A DNA stretch of 40,396 bases from contig JAPPJY010000006.1 in NCBI GenBank assembly GCA_028874335.1, positions 1 to 40,396 on the forward strand. The letters run 5' to 3'. Positions 24,293 to 32,115 of the stretch are shown piece by piece (within the stretch, counting starts at the first letter, position 1; each line of letters begins with the position of its first letter). The notes beneath the pieces are model-generated. The model had not been told where the DNA came from. It made no database searches and saw only the letters and a list, made by a program, of their open reading frames with translations. The DNA comes from Gemmatimonadota bacterium. Lineage in GTDB: Bacteria; Latescibacterota; UBA2968; GCA-2709665. Both the position numbers and the translations under genes were made by a program.

Positions 24293-26671
24293 TTGAACAG
24301 GAAACGAAACACGGATTTGAGCCAGCCAGGGAGCCGCGCGCTTTCCCGTCCAGCCCTTGTCGCCGCCTTATTTTTGTTACTTCACATAATCCCACTGGTT
24401 TGGCGACCCAATCCCATGTGGGGCGTGGACTTCCTTTACTATATGCCCGCGCCTGTACAGGTCGCTTTTGTCCTTCTGGCGGTTCTTCTCTTCGTGCCGA
24501 AGTTTCAACGTCTATGCCGAATCTGTGTGACATCCCTCCCGTTCGCGCTCTGGGACCCTGTCCGTCGCGTCTGGATATCCCGAGCGCTCGTAATCCTGAT
24601 CGCCTTCGCAGGCTTTGTCCTGCTCTCTTCCGCCCGTAACTTCCTGGGTGACGGTTACCGCCTCATGCAGGCGCCCGCAGCGGACAAGTGGACCAGCATG
24701 TTACGGGCGCCGCTCACATATACCATTATTCAGAACCTGCACAACATTGGAAGTGCCATTTGGGAGACCGTTGAGAACACGTACCGCACTTACAGCTACG
24801 CGTCCGGCGTACTCTATGTCCTATTCGCCTTCCCGGTCGCCAACATACTGGCCAAGAATACCCTGGAGAGAGCTGTCGTTCTGGCCTTCCTGCTCACGGC
24901 GGGGTACATCCAGCTTTTCTTCGGATACGTCGAGAATTACGCACTTTACATGCCGGGCTTACTCCTCTACCTCTATCTGGGACTCCGAACGTGCAAAGAC
25001 CGCGCTCACCTCTTTCTTCCCGCGTTCATGCTGGGGTTGCTGCTCGCCCTGCATCGAGGCTTTTTCATCTTTGGCCCATCCCTGTTCTATCTCGCCTATC
25101 GTTTTTTTCGCAGCCGGCAAGGTCGTATCCACCCCTGGAAAAACGCGCTCGCGACCACCGCGGCTCTCTGTTGTGTGCCTGCAAGTGGCTTGTTATTCCT
25201 TACGGTGAGCGGCGTCGGCGTCCACGATTACTTCTTTCGGGCCGGTGGAAGTCATTTCCTGCCATTATTCGACGAACCGGGATTTCAGGCACAATACCGC
25301 ATTTTCTCGCTCACGCACATCAGCGACTGGCTGAATCAGCAACTGCTCGCTACTCCCGCGGCATGTATGGCGTTGTTTCTGCTCCGAAAGGGAGACCTCA
25401 GCCATCATCCTTTTCTGGCGGTTTGCTCAGTCGTACCGCTCTTCTTCAGTTTCGTTGGCAATCCGGAACTCGGCGCCTTCAGAGACTGGGACGCCTGGTC
25501 GCTACCGGCGCCGCCATTTTCCCTCTGGGTCGCCGCCCTTGTACTAAATCGCATACGGGACGGCGTTAATTTATCCCGTGGCACCTTCCTGATCTGCGGC
25601 GCGGCAGCGTTACACTCATGTATGTGGGTGGGCGTTAATGCCAGCGCGAGGGCCTCTGAACCCAGATTTGTCCACATGGCAGACGGGCTCAAGGGTCAGG
25701 CCAGCGTGGACGCCTGGGTGGCCGTGGGCAACGTACGACGACAGGAAAAAAGATACCCGGAAGCTATTTACGCCTACAAGAAGGCACGCGACGCAGACCC
25801 GTCAAACCCCAATCGCTGGATTCTTGTGGGTGCAACCTATAGTGAAATGGGGCGGTCCGAGGCCGCCATCGAATACTTCGAGAAGGCACACAAACTCCTG
25901 CCTAATCAAGCAATGCCGCTCATGAACCTCGGCGCAGCATATAGCGATCTCGGCCAGTTTGATAAAGCCATAGAATACACCAGAAGAGCCATCGCTCTCG
26001 ATCCCGATCTCGCTGCCGCTCACATGAACCTCAGCGTCATTTACAGGAAAACCGGCAAGTTCGACAAAGCCGTCCAACACCTCGAAAAGGCCGCCGCGTT
26101 ACGACGAAATGACCCCGTTATCCACGAGCATCTTGCCGAGATGTACAATGACATGGGAGAGAATGAAAAAGCCATCCGTCACCTTGAAAAAGCGAATCTG
26201 TTGCGACCTCGCCATACCCGGACGTTGGTGAACCTCGCGCTTGCCAGCAGCAACGCAGGGAATAACACACGGGCTATAGAACTCCTCAAGAAAGCAGCTG
26301 AGCTGGAACCCGGACTCGCGGCGGTCCACTTGAACCTTGGTGTTATCTACATCCGAATCGGCCGGCATGCCACCGGTATCCGACACCTGAAACGTGCATT
26401 CGAACTCCAGCCGGACAATCCCCTCGCTTTGCAGAACATCGGCTTCGCGTACTCCGACCTCGGGAAGCACGAACAGGTGATTCCATTTCTGCAAAAGGCC
26501 ATCCAACTGGATCCCGACGCCGCAGACGCCCACCTGCTCCTGGGCATGACCTATCGCGCCTTGAAGCGCCCTGACGAGGCAAGAATTCATCTCGAGAAGA
26601 CCCTGGAACTCAAACCCGACCATCCGCAAGGCGCCGAGATCAAGCAGTGGTTGAAGCAGACCCGCGAATAG
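24293..26671 (+). CDS. Polytopic membrane protein with C-terminal TPR array
   Basis: A 792-residue protein with about ten to twelve transmembrane segments over the first 470 residues, then some nine consecutive tetratricopeptide repeats to the C-terminus (for example NLGAAYSDLGQFDKAIEY and NLGVIYIRIGRHATGI). Membrane-plus-TPR layout resembles GT-C/TMTC-like proteins and some bacterial glycosylation or secretion scaffolds, but no catalytic motif is clear, so function is open. TTG 24293 has GAGGGA 6 bases upstream; a GTG at 24254 in frame without such a site would add 13 residues. A strong intrinsic terminator lies 156 bp after the stop. It runs divergently from the GT4 gene. Confidence 0.78.
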   Translation: MNRKRNTDLSQPGSRALSRPALVAALFLLLHIIPLVWRPNPMWGVDFLYYMPAPVQVAFVLLAVLLFVPKFQRLCRICVTSLPFALWDPVRRVWISRALVILIAFAGFVLLSSARNFLGDGYRLMQAPAADKWTSMLRAPLTYTIIQNLHNIGSAIWETVENTYRTYSYASGVLYVLFAFPVANILAKNTLERAVVLAFLLTAGYIQLFFGYVENYALYMPGLLLYLYLGLRTCKDRAHLFLPAFMLGLLLALHRGFFIFGPSLFYLAYRFFRSRQGRIHPWKNALATTAALCCVPASGLLFLTVSGVGVHDYFFRAGGSHFLPLFDEPGFQAQYRIFSLTHISDWLNQQLLATPAACMALFLLRKGDLSHHPFLAVCSVVPLFFSFVGNPELGAFRDWDAWSLPAPPFSLWVAALVLNRIRDGVNLSRGTFLICGAAALHSCMWVGVNASARASEPRFVHMADGLKGQASVDAWVAVGNVRRQEKRYPEAIYAYKKARDADPSNPNRWILVGATYSEMGRSEAAIEYFEKAHKLLPNQAMPLMNLGAAYSDLGQFDKAIEYTRRAIALDPDLAAAHMNLSVIYRKTGKFDKAVQHLEKAAALRRNDPVIHEHLAEMYNDMGENEKAIRHLEKANLLRPRHTRTLVNLALASSNAGNNTRAIELLKKAAELEPGLAAVHLNLGVIYIRIGRHATGIRHLKRAFELQPDNPLALQNIGFAYSDLGKHEQVIPFLQKAIQLDPDAADAHLLLGMTYRALKRPDEARIHLEKTLELKPDHPQGAEIKQWLKQTRE

Positions 26672-26742
26672 CACCCGAACCGTCCCCAAGCCGTTAGCGA
26701 TATGTACATACGATGTAGATCAGCGATATCCGCGCCGGCAGC

Positions 26743-26808
26743 GGGCGACCGGCCGGTCGCCCCTACAAATGCAATAAAGGCGCGGCGAGGGCAGGACATC
26801 CTCGCTCC
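26743..26808. repeat. Perfect 20-bp palindrome plus second REP-like hairpin
   Basis: GGGCGACCGGCCGGTCGCCC at 26743-26762 is a perfect palindrome followed by CTACAAATGCAAT. An imperfect GCGAGGGCAGGACATCCTCG hairpin follows at 26785-26804. The same two modules in the same order occur at 30318-30383 and, in diverged form, at 12626-12694. Confidence 0.88.
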
Positions 26809-26826
26809 AGGCCAATTTTCCGGAGT

Positions 26827-26858
26827 CCCCGGATTCCCACGTGGGTCCGGGATTTTTT
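26827..26858 (+). terminator. Intrinsic terminator after the membrane-TPR gene
   Basis: A long GC-rich hairpin (CCCGGA, then CCCAC-GTGGG, then TCCGGG, with a TT/no-base bulge) is followed directly by ATTTTTT at 26852-26858. It separates the upstream gene from the hsp20 control region. Confidence 0.8.
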
Positions 26859-26909
26859 CGTCGTGATGTCACGCCCCGAATCGAAGAGGCAGATTTGGCA
26901 GAACTGATA

Positions 26910-26952
26910 TGCCATTTTGACATATACAATTTACATTACTGCCATTATGGCA
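26910..26952 (+). promoter_or_regulatory. Two tandem 13-bp dyads, candidate enhancer (UAS) sites
   Basis: TGCCATTATGGCA at 26940-26952 is a perfect dyad with 6-bp arms; TGCCATTTTGACA at 26910-26922 is an imperfect copy (11 of 13 the same) exactly 30 bp upstream. A weaker third match may lie at 26888-26900. They sit about 135-165 bp upstream of the sigma-54 promoter, the normal place for enhancer-binding protein sites. The cognate activator is not in the window. Confidence 0.65.
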
Positions 26953-27018
26953 TACGCACGTCCTGGAACCGGGACCAATATACCGGATCCGCAGGTGGCG
27001 TTTTTCATTTAATTCGTA

Positions 27019-27031
27019 TAAACTATTGATT
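27019..27031 (-). promoter_or_regulatory. Candidate IHF binding site
   Basis: TAAACTATTGATT reads AATCAATAGTTTA on the minus strand, a full match to the IHF consensus WATCAANNNNTTR, in an AT-rich stretch between the dyads and the -24/-12 promoter. DNA bending by IHF at this place is the usual arrangement for sigma-54 promoters. Chance matches in AT-rich DNA are possible. Confidence 0.55.
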
Positions 27032-27072
27032 TATATGGGTATATGGGATTATATGGCTCGACTCGATGTTTC

Positions 27073-27087
27073 TGGCACGGGGCTTGC
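27073..27087 (+). promoter_or_regulatory. Sigma-54 (-24/-12) promoter of hsp20
   Basis: TGGCACGGGGCTTGC matches the consensus TGGCAC-N5-TTGC at all fixed positions, with GG and GC elements properly spaced. Predicted start of transcription is near 27099, giving a leader of about 90 bases before the hsp20 ATG. Confidence 0.85.
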
Positions 27088-27103
27088 GAAGGGTTATTGG
27101 CAC

Positions 27104-27138
27104 AGGTTCGAGGGTGAACAGAAAGTCCTCGAGAACCT
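27104..27138 (+). promoter_or_regulatory. Hairpin in the hsp20 5' leader
   Basis: AGGTTCGAGG (27104-27113) pairs with CCTCGAGAACCT (27127-27138) to give a 10-bp stem with a two-base GA bulge and a 13-base loop. It begins about 5 bases after the predicted transcription start. It does not cover the ribosome binding site, so mRNA stability rather than a simple thermometer is the likelier role. Confidence 0.5.
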
Positions 27139-27189
27139 CAACAACAGTCAATCGTCGGGGAGATAACCCATCAAAAGGAGGATTCAACC

Positions 27190-27624
27190 ATGACACTCAC
27201 CCGGTGGCAACCCAGGCGGCGCTTCGGACTCGTTCCCGAAATCGATCGGTTTTTCGACAGCTTCTGGAGAGGTCCGCAACACGACCTCCCGGTCCTGTCG
27301 ACGTGGAGTCCGGCGACCGACGTGCAGGAGACCGACACGGAACTGCTGGTTCACGTGGAGCTTCCCGGCCTGTCCAAGAATGACATCAAGGTCAACATGG
27401 ACAACGGCGTACTGAGCGTCCGGGGCGAGAAGCAGCACGCGTCCGAGGAGAAGGAGAACCGGTACCACGTGTCCGAGCGGACCTACGGCCGCTTCGCCCG
27501 GTCGTTCACGCTCCCGTCCGAAGTGGACGCGGAGAAGATCAAGGCCGGATTCGAAAACGGTGTGCTCACGCTGACCCTGCCGAAGCTGAAGGCAGCCACG
27601 CCGAAGGCGATCGAGATCGCGTAA
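27190..27624 (+). CDS. Small heat-shock protein, Hsp20/alpha-crystallin family
   Basis: An ATP-independent holdase chaperone that binds unfolding proteins in the cytoplasm as large oligomers. The 144-residue protein has a short N-terminal arm with the usual EIDRFFDSFW, an alpha-crystallin domain from about residue 37 to 130 (VHVELPGLSKNDIKV, then the FENGVLTLTLPK strand) and the C-terminal IEI tail (I-x-I) for oligomer contacts. Length and motifs are fully typical. AAAGGAGG at 27174-27181 is a near-perfect ribosome binding site. The gene is monocistronic: a sigma-54 type promoter upstream and an intrinsic terminator downstream. Control by nitrogen-sigma-type activation instead of, or as well as, heat-shock sigma is inferred from the upstream motifs. 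Confidence 0.96.
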   Translation: MTLTRWQPRRRFGLVPEIDRFFDSFWRGPQHDLPVLSTWSPATDVQETDTELLVHVELPGLSKNDIKVNMDNGVLSVRGEKQHASEEKENRYHVSERTYGRFARSFTLPSEVDAEKIKAGFENGVLTLTLPKLKAATPKAIEIA

Positions 27625-27647
27625 TCAGGCGTCACATCGCCACAGAA

Positions 27648-27687
27648 AAAGAGACCGACGGAAAAACTGTCGGTCTCTTTTTTTTTT
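27648..27687 (+). terminator. Intrinsic terminator of hsp20
   Basis: AAAGAGACCGAC and GTCGGTCTC(TTT) form a long perfect stem around a short A-rich loop, followed by ten T residues at 27678-27687. Located 24 bases after the hsp20 stop. Confidence 0.95.
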
Positions 27688-27703
27688 ACACCTCTATACG
27701 TTA

Positions 27704-28058
27704 GCCATCAGCTCTCAGCCGTCAGCCATCAGCTAAGAACGAAAGGCAAAACCAAAAGCCACCATGTTCCCTTCCCGTGGGAAGGGGGTAAGGGGGAAGG
27801 TCTCGCCCCATCAATGATTTCACAACCAGCGACCGGGGGTACGGGGGGTTTTTCCGTGTTAATCCGTTCCGCATACGCCGGCCTGCCAACCCCGGAGGGA
27901 ATCCTAAATCGGTGCGGGACGGAACAACGCGCCCTGCTCCGAGAGTACTCGTAAGGGTGTTCGTGTTCGAAAACCGAATGCCAATCTGAAAAGGAGTGAT
28001 ATGGCCTAGCGAAAGCTGTCGGCGATATGCGCGTCGAGGGCAGGGATGCCCTCGCTCC
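27704..28058. repeat. Composite intergenic repeat, copy B, and REP-like hairpin
   Basis: From 27704: CAGC-CATCAGC heptamer-like units, then GAACGAAAGGCAAAACC, then a TTCCC-GTGGGAAGGGGG hairpin and GGTCTCGCCCC. Positions 27830-28030 hold no recognisable gene or repeat. At 28035-28058, CGAGGGCAGGGATGCCCTCG with CTCCC is another copy of the palindrome seen at 12672. No protein-coding gene is supported between hsp20 and the toxin gene. Confidence 0.75.
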
Positions 28059-28074
28059 CGGGGGGTCCCATCCG

Positions 28075-28404
28075 TCACGACTCGAGGTCCAGTGCAACGG
28101 CAAGCGCGTTGTCCAGCGCGCGGATCCGTTTGGGAGACAGGGTTCCGATAAAATGCGTCAACGCGGACTTCGGAATGCTGATCAGCTGGTCGCAGAAAAC
28201 GCTGCTGTCATGCTTGAGGCCTTCGTCCACCCCCACGGGTACCTGTGTGGAAAGCCCGTTGCAGGAAGAGAAGACCGGCGCGCAAATCACGCTCGAGAAC
28301 CTGGAGTCAATAAGCGCCTGGCGGCTGACGACCACAAACACGCGAAAGTTCCGCGGATCCTGGCGCGACCCCCTGTAGACCCTGTAGAGTTCTCCCCGCG
28401 TCAC
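28075..28404 (-). CDS. MazF/PemK-family endoribonuclease toxin
   Basis: Likely cleaves mRNA at a short sequence when its antitoxin is lost. The 109-residue protein has the family N-terminus [11 protein letters not shown] followed by [16 protein letters not shown] (the R-P-x-VVVS-like strand), APVFSS and the conserved [12 protein letters not shown] block near residue 71, which corresponds to the DQ-x-R-x-I/V motif of MazF. The usual K-RP of the second strand is changed to NFRVF, so activity is not assured. The GTG start overlaps the antitoxin stop in GTGA, a coupling common in toxin-antitoxin operons. Length is normal. Confidence 0.85.
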   Translation of the reverse strand: MTRGELYRVYRGSRQDPRNFRVFVVVSRQALIDSRFSSVICAPVFSSCNGLSTQVPVGVDEGLKHDSSVFCDQLISIPKSALTHFIGTLSPKRIRALDNALAVALDLES

Positions 28405-28640
28405 AGGTCGACCTGGTAGGAAAGCACGTCGTTTGCTTCATCGTTCAACGCCGATGCCTTCCTGTCCAGGATTTCCGTATCGCGAGCATCCCGGATCCGC
28501 CGTCTCAACAAAGCGACGTATTGCCTCAACGCCGCTTCCAGGAACGCGGACCGGTTCTTTGGCGTATCGGGCGCCTTCAGCAGGCTGTCCATATCCCGGA
28601 CCAGCCCTTCGGACAGGGTAATGGAGGTTTTTATCTTCAA
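28401..28640 (-). CDS. Ribbon-helix-helix antitoxin
   Basis: The 79-residue partner of the MazF-like toxin. The N-terminus [20 protein letters not shown] followed by [14 protein letters not shown] is a ribbon-helix-helix DNA-binding fold of the CopG/Arc/MetJ type, expected to repress its own promoter. The acidic C-terminal tail ([15 protein letters not shown]) would wrap and inhibit the toxin. It is upstream of and overlaps the toxin by 4 bases, the standard antitoxin-first order. The start is ATG at 28640 on the minus strand. Confidence 0.85.
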   Translation of the reverse strand: MKIKTSITLSEGLVRDMDSLLKAPDTPKNRSAFLEAALRQYVALLRRRIRDARDTEILDRKASALNDEANDVLSYQVDL

Positions 28641-28716
28641 CCGGTCATCCTTCTGGAAATGTGAAAAGTAGTGTAATTGTCTTACTAAAAGTAGGATAAT
28701 TGGATATGTTTGTCAA
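28641..28716 (-). promoter_or_regulatory. Promoter/operator of the toxin-antitoxin operon
   Basis: Read on the minus strand: TTGACA (28716-28711), a 17-base spacer, then TACTTT (28693-28688) as the -10. Two direct CTACTTTT copies (the first overlapping the -10) and the dyad GTAAGACAATTAC lie between the promoter and the antitoxin start, a likely site for the RHH repressor. The stretch is distinctly AT-rich compared with its surroundings. Confidence 0.6.
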
Positions 28717-28720
28717 ATTA

Positions 28721-29030
28721 AGCTGTCAGCTATCAGCCGTTAGCCATCAGCCAAAAAACGAAAGTCAAAATCAATGGCTACCCTTCCTCCCAACCCCGCA
28801 GACCTCTCTCCCCGACCCTCTCTCCCACAGGGAGAGAGGGAGAAAAGCAAAGAAACCGCGACATGATCCACCAATATCCGGAGCGAGGGCATCCCTGCCC
28901 TCGTACTTCGAGCAACCGTTGAGTTTCACTATCAAGGTCCTATTGCTTCCCTTCCTTCCGAAACCACGTTTGAAATATCGGCGCCGGGACCTCGCGAATC
29001 AGCCGTCGAGGGCAGGGATGCCCTCGCTCC
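28721..29030. repeat. Composite intergenic repeat, copy C, with two opposed REP-like palindromes
   Basis: Heptamer-like GTCAGCTATCAGCC units (28722 on), GAAAGTCAAAATCAA, then CCTCTCTCCC-type hairpin with GGGAGAGAG at 28800-28850 and AAAGCAAAGAAACCG. The CGAGGGCA-type palindrome appears inverted at 28881-28903 and direct at 29007-29030. Positions 29031-29174 contain no gene that I can support. Confidence 0.78.
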
Positions 29031-29174
29031 AGGAGGGTCCTACCCCGGCCCCCGCTGAAGCGGTGAGACGGAAGACGGGAGAGATGACCTGCCTTGCGAG
29101 GTTTCTTCTCGTGCCGGAGGCAATAGGGGAAACATACGGGGCGAGGATTTCTTCTACCGGCTCACGTCTCCCCT

Positions 29175-30152
29175 CTACCCGTCTTTAACCACCGGTCGCA
29201 TGGCCTGGATGTGCTCGGGGCCGGTCGCACAGCAGCCGCCGATGATCTGCGCGCCCATCGCCTTCCACTCCCCTGCGAAGCCGGCAAGGCTCTCGGGCGT
29301 GTTGTCCCCGGGCTGCAGGATTTCTCCCGGCTCATCCTGCGATTCTTCGCCCTCCGCGGGGCCCAGCGGCGCGAGCGGCTGGTAACCGATATTGGGATAC
29401 GCGCCCACGCAGCCGTCGAACGCCGCCCTGAGAAGGGGAAGTCCGGCCGAGACCTGCTCCGGTGGCGTGCACATGATCAGCACGCCGGCGACACCGCTCC
29501 CCTCAAGGGCCGTTGCAAGGTCCTCGAGACGTTCCTCGTATTGCATATTGCCGTCTTCCCGAATGTGCCGTACACCCAGAAACACAGGCAGGCCGGTTTC
29601 CGCGCTCGCTGCCGCAGCGGCAACACAATCAGCGATATAACCGACGTATTCGACCCAGACCGCATCCACGCCTACCCCGGCCAGCAGCTTCGTGTGGTCT
29701 CGAATCTCCTTCCGGTACGCTTCCTCTCCCAGGATGTCGCAGTCGGACGCGGTGCCGCCAACCCGCCTCTGGACACACGGCGGCGCGATGCCGCCGGCCA
29801 CAAACGCATCCGGATTCACGGCATCGCGCGCGGCCATCGCGTTTTCACCCGCGGCTGTCGCGTACGCTTCCCACCTGTCGCCCAGGCCGATGGGTTCCAT
29901 CCGCGTGGGGCTCGTCCAGAAATTGTTGCTGATGATGATATCGGCGCCGGCGCGCAGGTAGTCGCCGTGGACTTCACGGACGGTCTCCGGGGCATCGATA
30001 TTGGCCGTGGCCGACCAGGCCTGTAGGCCGCCCTCCGCCGTGGCGCCCTTCAGCACGTCGATACCTCGACGCTGCAGTTCAGATCCCGTTCCGCCATCCA
30101 GGAGCAGCGTTTCTCCGCTCGAGATCCGTTCGAGAATTCCTTTTGAAGACAT
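29175..30152 (-). CDS. Homocysteine S-methyltransferase family protein
   Basis: Member of the zinc-dependent thiol methyltransferase family (BhmT/MmuM/MetH N-terminal domain), transferring a methyl group to homocysteine from a methylated donor such as betaine, S-methylmethionine or a related compound. The 325-residue protein has LLLDGGTGSELQRRG at the N-terminus, SNNFWTSP, the first zinc cysteine in IMCTPPEQ and the GGCCATGPEHI motif near the C-terminus with the two other ligands. ATG 30152 has AAAGGAG upstream; an in-frame start at 30179 lacks one. Close to an SHMT-like gene, suggesting one-carbon metabolism. The donor cannot be told from sequence. Confidence 0.88.
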   Translation of the reverse strand: MSSKGILERISSGETLLLDGGTGSELQRRGIDVLKGATAEGGLQAWSATANIDAPETVREVHGDYLRAGADIIISNNFWTSPTRMEPIGLGDRWEAYATAAGENAMAARDAVNPDAFVAGGIAPPCVQRRVGGTASDCDILGEEAYRKEIRDHTKLLAGVGVDAVWVEYVGYIADCVAAAAASAETGLPVFLGVRHIREDGNMQYEERLEDLATALEGSGVAGVLIMCTPPEQVSAGLPLLRAAFDGCVGAYPNIGYQPLAPLGPAEGEESQDEPGEILQPGDNTPESLAGFAGEWKAMGAQIIGGCCATGPEHIQAMRPVVKDG

Positions 30153-30173
30153 TGATTTCTCCTTTAGCAGAAT

Positions 30174-30383
30174 CAGCATTCAGCTATCAGCCATCAGCCA
30201 AAAAACGAAAGTCAAAATCAAAAGCCACATCGCCACCCGGCCCAGACCTCTCAAAAAAGCTATCAGCTGTCAGCCGTCAGCCCAAAACCGAATCAGGTGA
30301 CGTCAACGCCGTTATGAGGGCGACCGGCCGGTCGCCCCTACAAATGCAATTGTGGCGCGCCGAGGGCAGGATGCCCTCGCTCC
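30174..30383. repeat. Composite intergenic repeat, copy D, and paired palindromes
   Basis: CAGCTATCAGCCATCAGCC units from about 30180, GAAAGTCAAAATCAAAAGCC, a truncated CCTCTC module, then a second heptamer-like run at 30257-30290. At 30318-30337 lies the perfect palindrome GGGCGACCGGCCGGTCGCCC and at 30361-30383 CGAGGGCAGGATGCCCTCG with CTCCC, the same pair as at 26743-26808. Confidence 0.82.
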
Positions 30384-30475
30384 CGGGAGACCTCCCCCAA
30401 CCCACAGAAGCGGGGAGACGACAACACCGCACGCCACCGGTTTTCCGCTCTCCTCAGCAATCCTCTACCATTCTA

Positions 30476-30668
30476 ACCTTGATTCGTAAGTCTTCGGGGA
30501 CGTTAATTCAAATATGTGCTTGTAAATAAAGGCGATTAAACGGCGGATTACCAGGATACACCAGGTCACTGGACGTGAAGGGAAAAAACGTCATTCTATA
30601 CGTCGATATTGCCCCCTTTCGGAGGGTTTTATCGCGTCGCCGCGTTGCTGTTTTTTTGTATTGAGGCT
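30476..30668 (+). repeat. 193-bp dispersed intergenic element, copy 4
   Basis: Begins ACCTTGATTCGTAAG and ends GTATTGAGGCTAA, about 90% like copies 1 and 3 by eye. It lies 20 kb from the others, between two minus-strand genes, so it points against transcription and supplies no gene start. The hairpin left arm is altered to CGATATTG but still pairs for five bases with TATCG. Confidence 0.92.
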
Positions 30669-30824
30669 AATCTCGCGAGCATCCTTTTGCAGACGTGACA
30701 GACGTCAAAGTTACCGCTGCTTTTTCCTTCTTCCTTCGTCATTTGTCCTTCTTCCTTTTTCCTTCGTCGCTCTTCATTCTTCATTCTTCATTCTTAATTC
30801 TTAATTCGTCCTTCATGAAGGCGG
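30669..30824. repeat. Pyrimidine-rich heptamer tract
   Basis: Contains CCTTCTTCCTTC-type runs and a tandem heptamer CTTCATT (three copies) followed by CTTAATT (two copies) at about 30773-30810. It ends with the GGCGGTCAGGGGGTCGGTCTCG module also seen near 27780 and 33480. The final codons and stop of the downstream SHMT-like gene fall in that module. No gene is seen. Confidence 0.65.
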
Positions 30825-32090
30825 TCAGGGGGTCGGTCTCGCCCTATCGATATCCGGCAGGGTAAACCGCACCGTATCAAACCGCCGCGCCATTGCGATC
30901 GCGCGTTCCTTTGCGACGTCCGGGTCCCGTTCGCTAACCACGTCCAGGATGCAGCCGACGATTTCCGGGGCATCCGCCTCCGTCATGCCGTAACGGGTCA
31001 CTTCCTGTACGCCGATGCGAAGGCCGTGTTTCCCCATCTCCCGGGGCGCGCCGGCCGCGTTGAGCAGGATATGGCAGGCTTCCAGTTGTCTGACCAGCGC
31101 GCCGCTTTCGCCGAACGCATCCACAACCGGCAGCACCGTGTGAGATTCCGTAAAGCCCAGATCCGCGCCCACCACCGGCACGCCCTGTTCCTGAAACGCC
31201 CGGCCCAGCGCTTTTGCATTGCCGATGATCGCATCGGCGTGCGCCTCTCCGCACGCCATCCACTCCAGGAACGTTCCCGCCAGCGACGGCACGCGGCTGA
31301 GGTGATGATTGGCGATCATCAGCGGCGTTATCGCCATTGCGATCCGTTCCGCGACGTCCCTGTCGTTGGTCAGGATCATGCCCCCCTGGGGACCGGCCAG
31401 CGTCTTGTGCGTGCTGGTGATGATGACGTCCGCGCCTTCCGTGAGCGGAGACTGAAACCGTCCACCGGCAATCAGCCCCATCACGTGGGCCGCGTCGTAA
31501 ACGAGGATCGAACCGGGACTGTACCGATCCATCGCGGCCCGCAGTTCCCGCACGGGTTGGGGAAAGATGAAATGCGCCGATCCGATGCTGACGAGTCCGG
31601 GGCGATGCTCCCGGATGAGCGAAACCGTTCGATCCAGGTCGATATTGGCGTTCATTTCGTCCCACGGGATCGAAATCGACTTCAATTCCACCCTCAAGTC
31701 CGAGTTCGCCAGCTTTGCGGCGTACATGTGCCCGTTATGCACTTCCAGGACGGTATCTCCCGGTCTGGCTAGCGCGAACATCGCGATGATGCCCGCGATA
31801 TTGCCAGACAACGGTCGCAGGTCCACATACGCCGCCCCGAAGAGCCGCTTCGCCAGTTCCTGCGCGACCTCCTCCATCTGTGTGAGAAACGCATTCCCCG
31901 GATACCCCCGGTTCCGCGGATCGATACCGGTGTACGACCCGTACCTGTGGTCCAGGTCGTTCACGATCAGACGCTCCGCCAGGGGACTTGGCCTGGTTTC
32001 CGAGGCGATCAGATTCAGGCAGTTTTCGCGAAACGCCGTATGCTTCTCAATCAGCGAGTCGATTTCCGCGACTTTGCGTTTATAGTCCAT
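30825..32090 (-). CDS. Serine hydroxymethyltransferase-like PLP enzyme
   Basis: Fold-type I PLP enzyme of the SHMT family, which interconverts serine and glycine with tetrahydrofolate or cleaves related beta-hydroxy amino acids. The 421-residue protein has NLIASETRPSP, YDAAHVMGLIAGG with the PLP-binding Asp and His, and STHKTLAGPQGG with the Schiff-base Lys229. The usual GYPGxRYYGG segment reads GYPGNAFLTQME, and C-terminal motifs are loose, so it is a divergent subfamily and may not be the housekeeping GlyA. ATG 32090 is preferred over 32114 because AAGGG precedes it. It starts 25 bases after the sialidase-like gene and is probably co-transcribed with it. Confidence 0.83.
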   Translation of the reverse strand: MDYKRKVAEIDSLIEKHTAFRENCLNLIASETRPSPLAERLIVNDLDHRYGSYTGIDPRNRGYPGNAFLTQMEEVAQELAKRLFGAAYVDLRPLSGNIAGIIAMFALARPGDTVLEVHNGHMYAAKLANSDLRVELKSISIPWDEMNANIDLDRTVSLIREHRPGLVSIGSAHFIFPQPVRELRAAMDRYSPGSILVYDAAHVMGLIAGGRFQSPLTEGADVIITSTHKTLAGPQGGMILTNDRDVAERIAMAITPLMIANHHLSRVPSLAGTFLEWMACGEAHADAIIGNAKALGRAFQEQGVPVVGADLGFTESHTVLPVVDAFGESGALVRQLEACHILLNAAGAPREMGKHGLRIGVQEVTRYGMTEADAPEIVGCILDVVSERDPDVAKERAIAMARRFDTVRFTLPDIDRARPTP

Positions 32091-32115
32091 CAGGATATCC
32101 CTTCTGCCCCGCATC

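Noticed and set aside
26910..26952. A sigma-70 promoter from TTGACA at about 26917
   Set aside because: No acceptable -10 box lies 16-18 bp downstream; the motif is better explained as part of the imperfect dyad.
28700..29188. A 162-codon plus-strand open frame
   Set aside because: It is made of intergenic repeat modules (heptamers, hairpins) and has no ribosome binding site or motif.
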